Shown piece by piece: positions 26,311 to 35,893 of a stretch of DNA of 51,575 nt. The notes beneath the pieces were generated by a model that saw nothing but the letters and a program-made list of their open reading frames with translations, did not search any database and had not been told where the DNA came from. Source of the stretch: an uncultured Anaerolineae bacterium (lineage in GTDB: Bacteria > Chloroflexota > Anaerolineae > Aggregatilineales > UBA2796); NCBI GenBank assembly GCA_938005675.1, contig CALKXH010000114.1, positions 1 through 51,575 on the forward strand. The letters run 5' to 3'. Within the stretch, counting starts at the first letter, position 1. Every line of letters begins with the position of its first letter. Both the position numbers and the translations under genes were made by a program.

Positions 26311-27657
26311 ATGGCATATATTCCACACACTGACGCCGACCGCGCCGCCATGTTGGCAGCCATCGGCATCACCTCTCTAGATGAGCTGTTCGACGCCATC
26401 CCCGATCACTACCGTTTCCCGCCCCTGAACCTGCCTGAGCCGCTCAGCGAGATGGAAGCGCTCTGGGAGTTGCAGGCGTTAGCCAGCCACAACGCTGTGA
26501 CGCCTGAATACGCCCTCTTCTTGGGCGCGGGCGCTTATAATCACTACACGCCCAGCGTCATCAATCACATTCTGATGCGCGGGGAGTTCTACACTGCCTA
26601 CACGCCCTATCAACCTGAGATGAGTCAGGGGACTCTCCAAGCCACTTTCGAGTGGCAGAGCATGATCGCCAAGCTGGTGGGCATGGACGCCGCCAATGCC
26701 AGCCACTACGACGGCGCGACCAGCTTCGCCGAGGCGGTCACCGTCGCCCTGACGCACCACAGGAACAAGCGCAATAAGGTTATTCTCAGCCCGAACATCC
26801 ATCCGCAGTACCGCGCGGTGGCGCGCACCTACCATCAGGGCAACGGCACGCGCTTCGTCGGCGATAAAAGCGGGCGCGCCACGCTCGACGATCTGCTCGA
26901 TCTGCTCGATGAGAATACCGCCATGTTCGCCGTGCAGTACCCGAATTTCTTCGGTCAGATCGAGGATTTGCGCGGCTTAGCGGAGAAAGTCCACGCCAGC
27001 GGCGCGCTTTTGTGCGTCGTCACCAACCCGATTGCGCTCGGCTTGCTCAAGCCGCCGGGCGAGCTCGGCGCCGATATCGTGGTGGGCGAGGGGCAATCGC
27101 TGGGCATCCCGCTCAGCTTCGGCGGACCGTATCTGGGCTTTTTCGCCGTTAGGAACGAGCTGGTGCGCAAGATCGCCGGGCGCATCGTCGGCGAGACGAT
27201 TGATAGCGACGGGCGGCGCGCTTACGTCATGACGCTGCGCCCGCGCGAGCAGGACATCCGCCGCGAGAAAGCCACCAGCAACATCTGCACCAATCAGGGC
27301 TTGATGGCGCTGGCGGGCTGCATTTACCTCGCTCTGATGGGCAAGCACGGCTTGCGGCGCGTCGCTGAGGTCTGCTATCACAAAGCGCACTACGCCGCCG
27401 CGCAGATCGGCGCCCTAGAGGGCTACCGAGTCGAGGCGCGCCTGCCTTTCTTCAACGAATTCGTCGTCACTTGCCCGCGCCCTGTGGCGCAGATCAACCG
27501 CTACCTGCTGGAGGCACATCAGATCATCGGCGGCTACGATCTGAGCCGAGACTATCCCGACCGCGAGAACCAGATGCTGATCGCAGTCACCGAGATGAAC
27601 ACCCGCGCCGAAATTGACGCGCTCGCGCGCGCCCTCGATGCCGCTCGTAAAGCTTAG
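26311..27657 (+). CDS. gcvPA: Glycine decarboxylase P-protein, subunit 1
   Basis: The 448-residue protein is the N-terminal-type half of the P-protein of the glycine cleavage system. With GcvPB it decarboxylates glycine with PLP and passes the aminomethyl group to lipoyl-GcvH. Family hallmarks are YIPHTDADRAAMLAAIGI at the N-terminus, NAVTPEYALFLGAGAYNHY, YTPYQPEMSQGTLQA and SNICTNQGLMALAG near the C-terminus. Length is normal for the split form. AAGAAGGT lies 7 bases before the ATG. gcvPB follows after 18 bases, but gcvT and gcvH are not in the window. Confidence 0.97.
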   Translation: MAYIPHTDADRAAMLAAIGITSLDELFDAIPDHYRFPPLNLPEPLSEMEALWELQALASHNAVTPEYALFLGAGAYNHYTPSVINHILMRGEFYTAYTPYQPEMSQGTLQATFEWQSMIAKLVGMDAANASHYDGATSFAEAVTVALTHHRNKRNKVILSPNIHPQYRAVARTYHQGNGTRFVGDKSGRATLDDLLDLLDENTAMFAVQYPNFFGQIEDLRGLAEKVHASGALLCVVTNPIALGLLKPPGELGADIVVGEGQSLGIPLSFGGPYLGFFAVRNELVRKIAGRIVGETIDSDGRRAYVMTLRPREQDIRREKATSNICTNQGLMALAGCIYLALMGKHGLRRVAEVCYHKAHYAAAQIGALEGYRVEARLPFFNEFVVTCPRPVAQINRYLLEAHQIIGGYDLSRDYPDRENQMLIAVTEMNTRAEIDALARALDAARKA

Positions 27658-27675
27658 TGAGAGAGTTGTAACGCG

Positions 27676-29175
27676 ATGACGACCCAAACTGTTCAAGCCA
27701 AAGTCCTAGAGCCGCTGATCTACGAACTGAGCGCGCCCGGACGTAAAGTCGATACGCTCCTGCCCAAGCTGGATGTGCCTGAGTCCGAGCCGCTGCCCGC
27801 CGATCTGCTGCGCGGCTCGTTGGAGCTGCCCGAAGTCTCCGAGCTGGACGTGGTGCGCCATTTCGTGCGTCTGAGCCAGCTGAATTACGCCATCGATAAG
27901 GGCTTCTATCCGCTCGGCTCGTGTACCATGAAGTACAACCCGAAGATCGACGAGGATACAGCGCGTCTGGCTGGCTTCGCCAATCTGCATCCGCTGCAAG
28001 ACCCCGACACCGCGCAAGGCGCCCTCGCCCTGATGTACCAACTGCAAGAATGGCTGTGCGAGATCAGCGGGATGAAGGGCTGCAGTCTGCAGCCGGCGGC
28101 GGGCGCGCAGGGCGAACTGGCGGGCATTCTGATGATCCGCGCCTACCACCAAGAGCGCGGCGATACCAAGCGCACCAAAATCCTCGTGCCTGATAGCGCG
28201 CACGGCACTAACCCTGCCTCCTCGGCTATGGCGGGCTACACAGTCGTGACCTTGCCCTCGGACGAGCGCGGCGACGTCGATCTGAACGCCCTGCGCGCCG
28301 TCGCCGACGAGACCGTCGCCGGCATGATGATCACCGTGCCGAGCACGTTGGGCGTCTTCGATGAGAACATCGAGGAGATCATCAAGATTGTGCACGGCTG
28401 CGGCGGCTTGATGTACATGGATGGCGCTAACATGAACGCCATGCTGGGCGTGATCAAGCCCGGCGCGCTCGGCTTCGATGTGATGCACTACAACCTGCAC
28501 AAGACTTTCAGCACGCCGCACGGCGGCGGCGGACCCGGCTCTGGACCAGTGACGGTCAGCGAGCGGCTGCTGCCCTACCTGCCCGGTCCGATTGTGGCTA
28601 TCGTGGAGCAGGCGAGCGAGCCTGATGGCGCGCCGCGCTACGGCTTCGTGATGCCTGAGAAGAGCATCGGGCGCTTGAAAGCCTTTCACGGCAACTTCGG
28701 GATGCACGTGCGCGCCTACACTTACATCGCCCTGCACGGCGCCGAGGGTCTGAATGCGATCAGCCGCCACGCCGTGCTGAACGCCAACTATGTGCGCGTG
28801 CGCCTCGCCGATGCCTACAAAGTGCCGTACAACCGCATGTGCGGGCATGAGTTCGTCGCTGAGGGGCGCTTTGCCGATGTGCCCGACGTCCACGCGCTAG
28901 ATATCTCCAAGCGCCTGATGGACTACGGCATTCATCCGCCCACCAACTACTTCCCGCTGATCGTGCATGAGGCACTGCTGATCGAGCCGACCGAGAGCGA
29001 GAGCAAAGAGACGCTCGACCGCTTCATCGCCGCCATGCACGCCATCGCCCAAGAAGCCCGCGAGACGCCCGAACTGCTGCGCAGCGCGCCGCATACCATG
29101 CCCATCAGCCGCGTGGATGAAGTCTACGCCGCCAAGCACGTGATCGTGTGCTGCCGCCTGCCCGAAGCAGAGTGA
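27676..29175 (+). CDS. gcvPB: Glycine decarboxylase P-protein, subunit 2
   Basis: The 499-residue catalytic half of the split P-protein binds PLP at Lys276 in HYNLHKTFSTPHGGGGPG. Other signatures are GFYPLGSCTMKYNPK, the stretch SLQPAAGAQGELAG and MYMDGANMNAMLG. Together with GcvPA it forms an alpha2beta2 enzyme in the cytoplasm. The gene is co-transcribed with gcvPA and followed by a strong intrinsic terminator. Confidence 0.97.
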   Translation: MTTQTVQAKVLEPLIYELSAPGRKVDTLLPKLDVPESEPLPADLLRGSLELPEVSELDVVRHFVRLSQLNYAIDKGFYPLGSCTMKYNPKIDEDTARLAGFANLHPLQDPDTAQGALALMYQLQEWLCEISGMKGCSLQPAAGAQGELAGILMIRAYHQERGDTKRTKILVPDSAHGTNPASSAMAGYTVVTLPSDERGDVDLNALRAVADETVAGMMITVPSTLGVFDENIEEIIKIVHGCGGLMYMDGANMNAMLGVIKPGALGFDVMHYNLHKTFSTPHGGGGPGSGPVTVSERLLPYLPGPIVAIVEQASEPDGAPRYGFVMPEKSIGRLKAFHGNFGMHVRAYTYIALHGAEGLNAISRHAVLNANYVRVRLADAYKVPYNRMCGHEFVAEGRFADVPDVHALDISKRLMDYGIHPPTNYFPLIVHEALLIEPTESESKETLDRFIAAMHAIAQEARETPELLRSAPHTMPISRVDEVYAAKHVIVCCRLPEAE

Positions 29176-29188
29176 GATCGCCTGAACG

Positions 29189-29222
29189 CGGCTCGGAGTC
29201 GTGGTGACTCCGAGCCGTTTTT
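29189..29222 (+). terminator. Intrinsic terminator of gcvPA-gcvPB
   Basis: A perfect 12-bp stem (CGGCTCGGAGTC / GACTCCGAGCCG) with a 5-base loop is followed by TTTTT. It begins 13 bases after the gcvPB stop. On the minus strand the hairpin lacks a T-run. Confidence 0.93.
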
Positions 29223-29437
29223 CATTGTTCTTTCGCTTTGCGCTCTTCTTCCGCCGCCCGCTGATTTTGGCTGATGTAGTAGCCGCCCACGAGGGCAATC
29301 GCCGTGATGCCCAGCACCAAAATCAGCAAGCCGATGCCCGCTGGGGCGCTCGCGCGCTCATCTTCGGCGGCGAGGGCAGCCGTCGGCAGGGCGAGCAGCA
29401 GCGCAATGCTCAGAGCGAGGCTCAGCCAGTTTCTCAT
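29222..29437 (-). CDS. Small secreted or membrane peptide with signal sequence
   Basis: The 71-residue product starts with a signal peptide (WLSLALSIALLLALPTAALA, likely cut after AALA), a short acidic spacer and a membrane helix (GIGLLILVLGITAIALVGG), ending in a charged tail (AAEEERKAKEQ). AGGAG lies 9 bases before the ATG, supporting translation. No family is recognised. It could be a small bitopic membrane protein with an outer N-terminus. Its stop touches the end of the gcv terminator. Confidence 0.75.
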   Translation of the reverse strand: MRNWLSLALSIALLLALPTAALAAEDERASAPAGIGLLILVLGITAIALVGGYYISQNQRAAEEERKAKEQ

Positions 29438-29551
29438 AGCGCGTTACTCCTGTGTGTGCCGCGAGAGTCGTGGCTCAATTGTGGCGCGCTCTGGGCGAGG
29501 CGGCAAGTTTTGGGCGCTCGGCGCTGAAGTGACAAATCGCGTTTGTGTGGA

Positions 29552-29575
29552 TATGATCTAGGGGCGAATCCCTAG
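29552..29575 (+). promoter_or_regulatory. ribF: -10-like box and hairpin just upstream of ribF
   Basis: TATGAT at 29552-29557 is followed directly by the inverted repeat CTAGGG-N6-CCCTAG (29558-29575), which ends four bases before the GTG start. If the -10 is used, the mRNA leader is very short and begins inside the hairpin. No typical FMN riboswitch is seen. Confidence 0.4.
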
Positions 29576-29579
29576 CACG

Positions 29580-30527
29580 GTGAAAAACGACTTGGCTCAG
29601 CACGTCACGCAGCTCTCAGCCGTTCAGCTCGCGCAGCCTTCGGTAGTCACTATCGGCATTTTCGATGGCGTCCATCGCGGTCATCAGCACTTGCTGCGGC
29701 AGGTGGTTGAGGCGGCGCATCAAGACGGTCACTCAGCCGCCGTCGTGACCTTTTTCCCGCACCCGGATGCGCTCCTGCGCGGCATCACGGGGCGCTACTA
29801 CCTGACCACGCCCGATCAGCGCGCCGAGCTGTTGGCGGCGCTGGGCGTAGACGTGATCGTGACGCATCCTTTTGACGAAACAACGCGCCACATGCGCGCC
29901 GCCGCCTTCGTGGACTTGCTGCTGAGCCATCTGCGCATGAAGAGCCTGTGGCTGACGCCCGATTTCGCGCTCGGCTATCAGCGCGAGGGCGATTTCGCCT
30001 TTCTGAGCGCGCAGGGACGCAAAAAGGGTTTCGCCGTCCACTCAGTCGAGCTGCTGATGGACGCGCAGCATCGCGCCATCCGCTCCAGCGCGATTCGGCA
30101 AGCCCTCGCTGAGGGCGACGTGAGCCGCGCTGCCGACCTCTTGGCGCGCCCTTACCGCGTATCGGGCGAGGTCGTCCACGGCGACCATCGCGGGCGCAGC
30201 ATCGGCTTCCCGACGGCGAATTTGGCGGTCTGGGCGGAGCAGCTCCTGCCCGCCAACGGAGTCTATGCCTGCTACGCCTATCTGGGCGCCGAGCGCTTCG
30301 CCGCCGTGACCAACGTCGGCTTCCGCCCGACCTTCAACGGGGCGGAGACGCGCGTCGAGGCGCACCTGCTGGACTTCGAGCGGGATATCTACGGGCAGAC
30401 TTTGACGCTGGACTTTGTGGCGCGGCTGCGCGGCGAGCGGCGCTTCAGCGGCGTGGAGGCGCTCATCGCCCAAATCAGCGCCGACGTGGCGCAAGGTCGC
30501 CAACTCCTAGCCGCTTCAGCCCTCTGA
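29580..30527 (+). CDS. ribF: Bifunctional riboflavin kinase / FAD synthetase
   Basis: This 315-residue cytosolic enzyme phosphorylates riboflavin to FMN and adenylates FMN to FAD. The N-terminal nucleotidyltransferase domain shows TIGIFDGVHRGHQHLL and SSAIRQALAEGDV; the C-terminal flavokinase domain shows HGDHRGRSIGFPTANLA and ANGVYACYAYL. Length is normal. The GTG at 29580 is the best start, since an earlier in-frame ATG (29554) meets a stop after one codon. No clear Shine-Dalgarno is seen, but a small hairpin lies directly upstream. Confidence 0.96.
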   Translation: MKNDLAQHVTQLSAVQLAQPSVVTIGIFDGVHRGHQHLLRQVVEAAHQDGHSAAVVTFFPHPDALLRGITGRYYLTTPDQRAELLAALGVDVIVTHPFDETTRHMRAAAFVDLLLSHLRMKSLWLTPDFALGYQREGDFAFLSAQGRKKGFAVHSVELLMDAQHRAIRSSAIRQALAEGDVSRAADLLARPYRVSGEVVHGDHRGRSIGFPTANLAVWAEQLLPANGVYACYAYLGAERFAAVTNVGFRPTFNGAETRVEAHLLDFERDIYGQTLTLDFVARLRGERRFSGVEALIAQISADVAQGRQLLAASAL

Positions 30528-30559
30528 GGCGCTTTTAAGGCGTCTCTCAGCTCAAAAAC

Positions 30560-30588
30560 TTGCAGAAATCTGCAAAAACCTTCATAAT
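30560..30588 (+). promoter_or_regulatory. hemH: Promoter of hemH
   Basis: TTGCAG (30560-30565) and CATAAT (30583-30588) are spaced by 17 bp, 45 bases before the hemH ATG. The -35 box lies in a short TGCAGAAATCTGCA palindrome, which could also bind a regulator. Confidence 0.7.
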
Positions 30589-30632
30589 TCGAATGAAGAG
30601 CCGTTTAACGCAGATTTCACGCAGGTTAATCC

Positions 30633-31676
30633 ATGAGGTATTTCGGTCTCTCTGAATACGTGCATGGGAGCGCCGAGAGTCTTGGCGTGTTGCTCGCCAA
30701 TCTCGGCACGCCCGACGCGCCGACTGCGCCCGCCTTGCGCACTTATTTGCGCCAATTCTTCGATGATCAGCGCGTTTTCGAGTTTCCGCGCCTGACGTGG
30801 TGGTTGCTGACCCGCGCCATCATCCTGAACAGACGTCCGCCTCGTTCGGCGGCGCTCTACGCTCAAATTTGGACGGAGCAAGGCTCGCCCTTGCTGATCC
30901 ACTCGCAGGCAATTGCCGATGGGCTGCAAGCGCGCCTGCAAGCGCACAGCGCACAGCCAATCAAGGTGGCGCTCGGAATGCGCTACGGCAATCCGTCGAT
31001 TCCGTATGCGCTCAGGCAGCTGCACGCCGCGAACGTGCGTCGTCTGCTGGTCTTGCCGCTCTTCCCGCAATATTCCGCCACAACGGTCGCCTCAGTCTTC
31101 GATGCGGTCAGCAAAGAGCTGCAGCGTTGGCGTTGGCTGCCCGAACTGCGCTTCATCACGCACTACCACGATCAAGTCGGCTACATCGCGGCGCTCGTCG
31201 AGAGCATCCGCGCGGCGTGGCAGCAGAACGGTCAGGGCGAGAGGCTGCTCTTCTCCTTTCACGGCATCCCTAAGCGCTACTTCATGGGCGGCGATCCGTA
31301 CTTTTGCGAGTGCCACAAAACGGCGCGCCTCGTGGCAGAGGCGCTGGGCTTGCCCAAAGAGCGTTATATCGTGGCTTTTCAGTCGCTTTTCGGGCGCGAG
31401 GAATGGCTGAAGCCGTACACGAGCGATACGTTGGAGGCGCTCGCTCGGAGCGGCGTGCAGAGCGTCGATGTGATCTGTCCCGGCTTCGCCGCCGACTGCC
31501 TCGAGACGCTTGAGGAGATCGACGTTCAGAATCGAGAGGTGTTTCTGAAGGCGGGCGGCAAAGCCTATCAGTACATCCCCGCTTTGAACGCCACCCCCAT
31601 GCACCTACAAGCTCTAACCGACCTCGCGCTCAAGCATTTGCAGGGCTGGTTGCAGCCGCAAACAGCTCCTGCTTGA
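30633..31676 (+). CDS. hemH: Ferrochelatase
   Basis: The 347-residue enzyme inserts Fe2+ into porphyrin at the end of haem synthesis. Motifs are VLLANLGTPDAP at the N-terminus, the metal-binding His210 in LLFSFHGIPKRYF and the acidic ICPGFAADCLETLEEI (Glu291). The cysteines in DPYFCECHKTARLV lie in a variable loop. No other haem genes are adjacent. It is followed by an inverted-repeat terminator shared with the convergent RND gene. Confidence 0.97.
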   Translation: MRYFGLSEYVHGSAESLGVLLANLGTPDAPTAPALRTYLRQFFDDQRVFEFPRLTWWLLTRAIILNRRPPRSAALYAQIWTEQGSPLLIHSQAIADGLQARLQAHSAQPIKVALGMRYGNPSIPYALRQLHAANVRRLLVLPLFPQYSATTVASVFDAVSKELQRWRWLPELRFITHYHDQVGYIAALVESIRAAWQQNGQGERLLFSFHGIPKRYFMGGDPYFCECHKTARLVAEALGLPKERYIVAFQSLFGREEWLKPYTSDTLEALARSGVQSVDVICPGFAADCLETLEEIDVQNREVFLKAGGKAYQYIPALNATPMHLQALTDLALKHLQGWLQPQTAPA

Positions 31677-31681
31677 ATGAA

Positions 31682-31707
31682 CAGTGGTCGGCAAACGCCG
31701 ACCACTG
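31682..31707. terminator. Hairpin between hemH and the RND permease gene
   Basis: An 11-bp perfect inverted repeat (CAGTGGTCGGC / GCCGACCACTG) with loop AAAC lies between two convergent genes. Neither side has a long T-run, so it may be a weak, bidirectional terminator or a transcript-protecting hairpin. Confidence 0.6.
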
Positions 31708-31721
31708 CGCTCAAGTTCAAC

Positions 31722-34700
31722 TCACTCGGCGCGCTTGCCGCCCGCGCGCCGTTTGGCGCTCTCCAGCAGGCTGTAGACGACCGGCACGACCAAGAGGGTC
31801 AGGAGCGTGCTGCTGAACAAGCCGCCGATGACGACTGTGCCCAGTTCCGCCGCGATGATCGCGCCCTTAGAGAAGCCGAGCGCCAAAGGCGAGAGCGCCA
31901 CCATCGTGGCAATCGCCGTCATCAAGATCGGGCGCAGGCGCGTGCGCCCCGCCTCAACCAACGCCTCGATAGCATCCATGCCTTTCTCGCGCCGATTCAG
32001 CTGCACGCGATCCAACAAGACGATGGCGTTGGTCACCACGATGCCGATCAGCATCAACATGCCGACCAGCGCCGAGATGCCGACCACCCGATCCGTGATG
32101 GTGAGCAGCAGCGCCGCACCCACCACCGCCACCGGCAAGCTGAACAGGATGGCGAAAGGATACAGGAACGAGCCGAAGGTGAAGAACATCACCACGTAGA
32201 CGGCAAGGACGGCGATGCCCATCGTGCCGAAGGTCTGGTTGAAGCCTTCGGTCTGCTGTTGGCTCTGGAAACCCTCGCTGATGGTCAGGCTAGGCGGCAA
32301 GTTCGGGATGGCGCGCACTGCCTCGATGGCTTGGCGCGTCACGCCGAGCGTATCGGTCACCTCCAGCTCAGCCGTATATTGCACCGCCGAGCGCTGCGCC
32401 ACGCGCAGGTACGACTGGGACGTGCCGACGCGCTGCAACGAGCTGGCGATGTTGGTCAAGCCCTTGACGCCGCTGAGCGCCTTGATGATCTCCGCATCGG
32501 CGGCGCGCAAATCCGCCTCATCGCCGCTGGCGACGACCGCGAAGCCGCCAAAGCCCTGCTCGCTGATCGAAGCGCGCGAGACCGTGACGTTCTCCTCGCC
32601 GAAAATCTCGCTCGCCTTCTGGCGAATCTCGGCGGTGAGCGCGCTGAGCGCCTCGCCGGTCACCTCGACGCCGGCTGTGATGGCTGCGCGAGCGCCGTTC
32701 ACGCCGCCGCCGCCGCCAATCGCCGCCGCGATATCGCCGAAGCCGCCGCCGCCGCCCACATTGACCAAGTAACGGCTGATGCCCCGCTCTGCCGTGCGCA
32801 GCTCTTCAAGGTATGCCTCGAATTCGCGCACCAGCAGGTCGGTTTGAGCGATGGGCGTATTGGCGGGCAGGCGCACGTCAATGGTGATCTGCGGCTCGCC
32901 CAGCGCGGGCAGGAAGGTGGTCGGGCGGCTGGCGAAGAGCGCCAAGCCCGCCAAGAGCGAGAGCGTCGCAATGCCCAGCACGGCGAGGCGATTCTTCAGA
33001 GACCACTGCAGCACCGGCACGTATAGCCGCGCCAAGAAGCCTTCTTTCTCCTCAGGCACGTCCTGCTTGCGGATGAACATGAAGGCGAGGACGGGCACTG
33101 TGGTGATGGCGACCACGAACGACGCCGCCAAAGCGTAAGTGACCGCCAAGCCGAAGGGCAGGAAGAACTCCCCGATGATGCCGCCCGTCAGACCGATGGG
33201 CAAGAAGACCACGACGGTCGTCAAGGTGGCGGCGAAAATGGCGAGGCTGACGTCGCGCGTACCTTTGATGACCGCCTCGCGCGGCGTCATATCTTCTTTC
33301 TGCAGCTGGCGGTAGATATTCTCCAGCACCACGATGGAGTCGTCCACCACGCGCCCAATGGCGACCGTCAAGCCGCTCAGCGTCATGATGTTCAGCGTGA
33401 TGTTGGCGGGGAATAGGCGCAGCAAGAAATCCACCACCGGACTTTGTGGCAAGCTCTGCAGCAGGCTGTTGACCGAGCCGGGCACCCAGTACATCAGAGC
33501 CAGCGCCGCCGCCAGCGAGGTCGGGATGGAGACCGCCGCCACCAACGTGCTGCGCAGGCTGAAGTTCAGGAAGACGAGGATCATCAGCACCGCGCCGACC
33601 GCGCCCAAGCCGCCCTCGCGCACCACGCCCTCAATCGACTCGCGGATGAAGCCCGCCGACTCGAAGACGGTCACGATTTGCAGCTCAGGGTGCTTAGCTT
33701 GCACCTCGCGGTAGAGCTCCTCGACGCGATCCGAGACGGCGACCGTGTTAGCATCTTGCGCCTTGAAGACGATGATGGTCAAGCTCTCGCGCTGGTTGGT
33801 GCGCGTGACGTTGCGCGTGGGCGTGAAGTCTTGCGCTCGGGCTTGCACGGCGGGCGGCAAGGCGTTCAGAGTCTCCGCGCTGAGCATCTGGATGGTGCTG
33901 CTGCTCAGCTCATCGAAGAAGTTCGGATCGCGCGCGCCGACATAGTTCAAGGCGTCGGCTGAGAGCGAAGCGATCAGGGCGGGTCCGCCTTGCGGCGTGG
34001 CGGCGATGGCGTTCAGGAAGGCGGCGGCGCTCAGCCCGAACGGCTTCTTGAGCAGATCGTCCGCCTGCTGCAAGTTGACGCCCGGCACGTTCTGCCAAGC
34101 CGCCGAGAGGGCGGGCGCGCTCGGATCGTCGGCGAAAGTCTCCTGTTCGCCGTTGCTGAGCGCGGCAGCGGCGGCTTTGCTCGGATCGGCGAGGATCGCC
34201 TCTAGATCGGCGCGCAGTTGCGCATCGCTCAACGTGCTGATGAAGCCCTCTGGCAGGGCGGCGAGCGCCTGCGCCGACATCAAGCGCAGCACTTCAGGCG
34301 AGAGGTCTTGAGCGAAAGTCGGCTCTAGGCTCAGCAAGACGCGCACCGCCTCCGGCGAGAGCGCATCGACTAGCCGAACGGCGAAACTGCGCAGCTCAGC
34401 GGGCGTCTCAGCCACCACTGCGTTGAGGGTCGCCGCGGCGCTGCCCTTGATGGTGGCGAGATCGGCGAGGCTGTTCACGCGGCTGAAGCCGCTCTGACCG
34501 CGCAGCTGCGCCCACGCGCCGTGATAGAGCACTGAGTCGGCGATGGCGCGCAAGGCGCGGTCGCTCAGCTCGGCGCTGAAATTGGGGGCTTCGGCGCGCC
34601 AATAGGCGAGAATTTCGGGCGTGAGGGCGCGCAAGTACGTGACGCCGTTCGCCACGTTCGCCACGCGGTCTAGGGCTTCAGCGAGGCTGAGCGGCTTGCC

Positions 34701-35849
34701 GTCGCGGTCACTCAGCGTGAGCAAGTCCGCGGCGGTGCGCAGCTGGGCGCGAATGCCGAAGCGCTGCTCTAGGAGCGTCCCGACGGGGTTGGGGATGGGC
34801 AAAAGGGCTGTGGTCAGCCAACTGGGGGGCAAGCTGGGCGCGTTGCGCGCAGGATTGCCCTGTCCGTCGCCGCCTGAATCGGCGGGCTGCGCCACGGGCG
34901 TGCCGGGCGCGCCGACGCCGCCGTTGGCTGCTTCGTCGGCTTTGCGCTGCAAGGCGCGGCGCGCTGCCTCAGTCACTTCGGGCGGAATCTGCTGACCGCC
35001 GCCCAGCTGCACACTGGCAATGCCCTGCGTCTCTCTGAGCTTGGCGATCAGCTCGGTCTCGACGATCTCGCTGAGCTGCTCAGGCGTGATGGCGGGGTCG
35101 GTGCTGGAGACGCTTGAGGTGATGACGGGGATATCGCTCAGGTTGAAGTTGATGATGCGCGGCACGTTCGCGCCCTGTCCCTCTGTGACGATGCGCCACG
35201 CCGCTGGCAGGCGCACAGGCTCGACGGGCGCGCTCGTGCCGCTCACGGCGCTGCTCACGCGCGCAGCAGCCAACTGATCGCGCGCCAAGAGGTCGAGCTG
35301 ATCGGCGAAGCGCGGATCGAGGGCGAAGGCGGCTTCCAGCACCTCAGGCGACATCGCCAGCAAGTGGCGGCTCTCGAAGTGCTTGAACATGCTGGGCGCC
35401 TTGCGCAACACTTTGGTCATGATCTCAGGCGTCAGATCGGCGGTCGTCTCCAAGCCGACGGGCACGCCATCGGCGATGACTTGCTCGATGGCGGCTTGCA
35501 GCTGCTCGCGCAGGCGCGCCGAGCGCACGCCGTAATCGTTGCGCACGATCAAGAACGAGACGGGCGCGCTAGTGGTCGACTCCAAGCCCGCCGGGATGAC
35601 GCCTTCGATGGCGGCGAAGGCTTGCTCCAGCGGGATGGTGACCAGATCGCGCAGGTCTTCGCTGCTAGCGCCCGGACGCAGCGTCACCACGAAAGTCTGT
35701 GGAAATTCGATATTGGGCAGGAACTCTTGGTTGAGCTGGATGCCTGCGATCACGCCCAACACCAGCGCGGCGACGGTCACAAGGATGGTGATCCATCTAA
35801 AGCGCAGGGATAAGCGCGTGATAGCAGTCAGAAACGACCTCAGCAGCAT
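31722..35849 (-). CDS. RND-family efflux permease with greatly enlarged first periplasmic loop
   Basis: At 1375 residues this is far longer than the usual 1030-1050 for AcrB-type transporters. The N-terminus has TM1 and the loop LNQEFLPNIEFPQTFVVTLR. The transmembrane core is normal, with the proton-relay motif VVDDSIVVLENIYRQL (TM4) and PVAVVGAALLLTITDRVVGI in the C-terminal half. TM2 begins only near residue 750, so the first outer loop has about 700 residues instead of about 300. It holds four copies of a degenerate repeat (about 161-183, 406-425, 495-534, 626-667) of the type LSPEvLxxxxxxdPxFxxxL. No adaptor or outer-membrane partner gene is adjacent. A promoter and palindrome lie just upstream. 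Confidence 0.88.
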   Translation of the reverse strand: MLLRSFLTAITRLSLRFRWITILVTVAALVLGVIAGIQLNQEFLPNIEFPQTFVVTLRPGASSEDLRDLVTIPLEQAFAAIEGVIPAGLESTTSAPVSFLIVRNDYGVRSARLREQLQAAIEQVIADGVPVGLETTADLTPEIMTKVLRKAPSMFKHFESRHLLAMSPEVLEAAFALDPRFADQLDLLARDQLAAARVSSAVSGTSAPVEPVRLPAAWRIVTEGQGANVPRIINFNLSDIPVITSSVSSTDPAITPEQLSEIVETELIAKLRETQGIASVQLGGGQQIPPEVTEAARRALQRKADEAANGGVGAPGTPVAQPADSGGDGQGNPARNAPSLPPSWLTTALLPIPNPVGTLLEQRFGIRAQLRTAADLLTLSDRDGKPLSLAEALDRVANVANGVTYLRALTPEILAYWRAEAPNFSAELSDRALRAIADSVLYHGAWAQLRGQSGFSRVNSLADLATIKGSAAATLNAVVAETPAELRSFAVRLVDALSPEAVRVLLSLEPTFAQDLSPEVLRLMSAQALAALPEGFISTLSDAQLRADLEAILADPSKAAAAALSNGEQETFADDPSAPALSAAWQNVPGVNLQQADDLLKKPFGLSAAAFLNAIAATPQGGPALIASLSADALNYVGARDPNFFDELSSSTIQMLSAETLNALPPAVQARAQDFTPTRNVTRTNQRESLTIIVFKAQDANTVAVSDRVEELYREVQAKHPELQIVTVFESAGFIRESIEGVVREGGLGAVGAVLMILVFLNFSLRSTLVAAVSIPTSLAAALALMYWVPGSVNSLLQSLPQSPVVDFLLRLFPANITLNIMTLSGLTVAIGRVVDDSIVVLENIYRQLQKEDMTPREAVIKGTRDVSLAIFAATLTTVVVFLPIGLTGGIIGEFFLPFGLAVTYALAASFVVAITTVPVLAFMFIRKQDVPEEKEGFLARLYVPVLQWSLKNRLAVLGIATLSLLAGLALFASRPTTFLPALGEPQITIDVRLPANTPIAQTDLLVREFEAYLEELRTAERGISRYLVNVGGGGGFGDIAAAIGGGGGVNGARAAITAGVEVTGEALSALTAEIRQKASEIFGEENVTVSRASISEQGFGGFAVVASGDEADLRAADAEIIKALSGVKGLTNIASSLQRVGTSQSYLRVAQRSAVQYTAELEVTDTLGVTRQAIEAVRAIPNLPPSLTISEGFQSQQQTEGFNQTFGTMGIAVLAVYVVMFFTFGSFLYPFAILFSLPVAVVGAALLLTITDRVVGISALVGMLMLIGIVVTNAIVLLDRVQLNRREKGMDAIEALVEAGRTRLRPILMTAIATMVALSPLALGFSKGAIIAAELGTVVIGGLFSSTLLTLLVVPVVYSLLESAKRRAGGKRAE

Positions 35850-35893
35850 AGCGAAAAGCCCTCACGGAGATACTTTGGTTTAAGCACGGGAAA

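Noticed and set aside
29521-29580. FMN riboswitch ahead of ribF
   Set aside because: The sequence between the -10-like box and the GTG is too short, with only one small hairpin.
31677-33026. A 449-codon open frame opposite the RND gene
   Set aside because: Its composition is Arg/Asp/Gln/His-rich, it is antisense to conserved transporter helices and begins at the hemH stop. A shadow frame.
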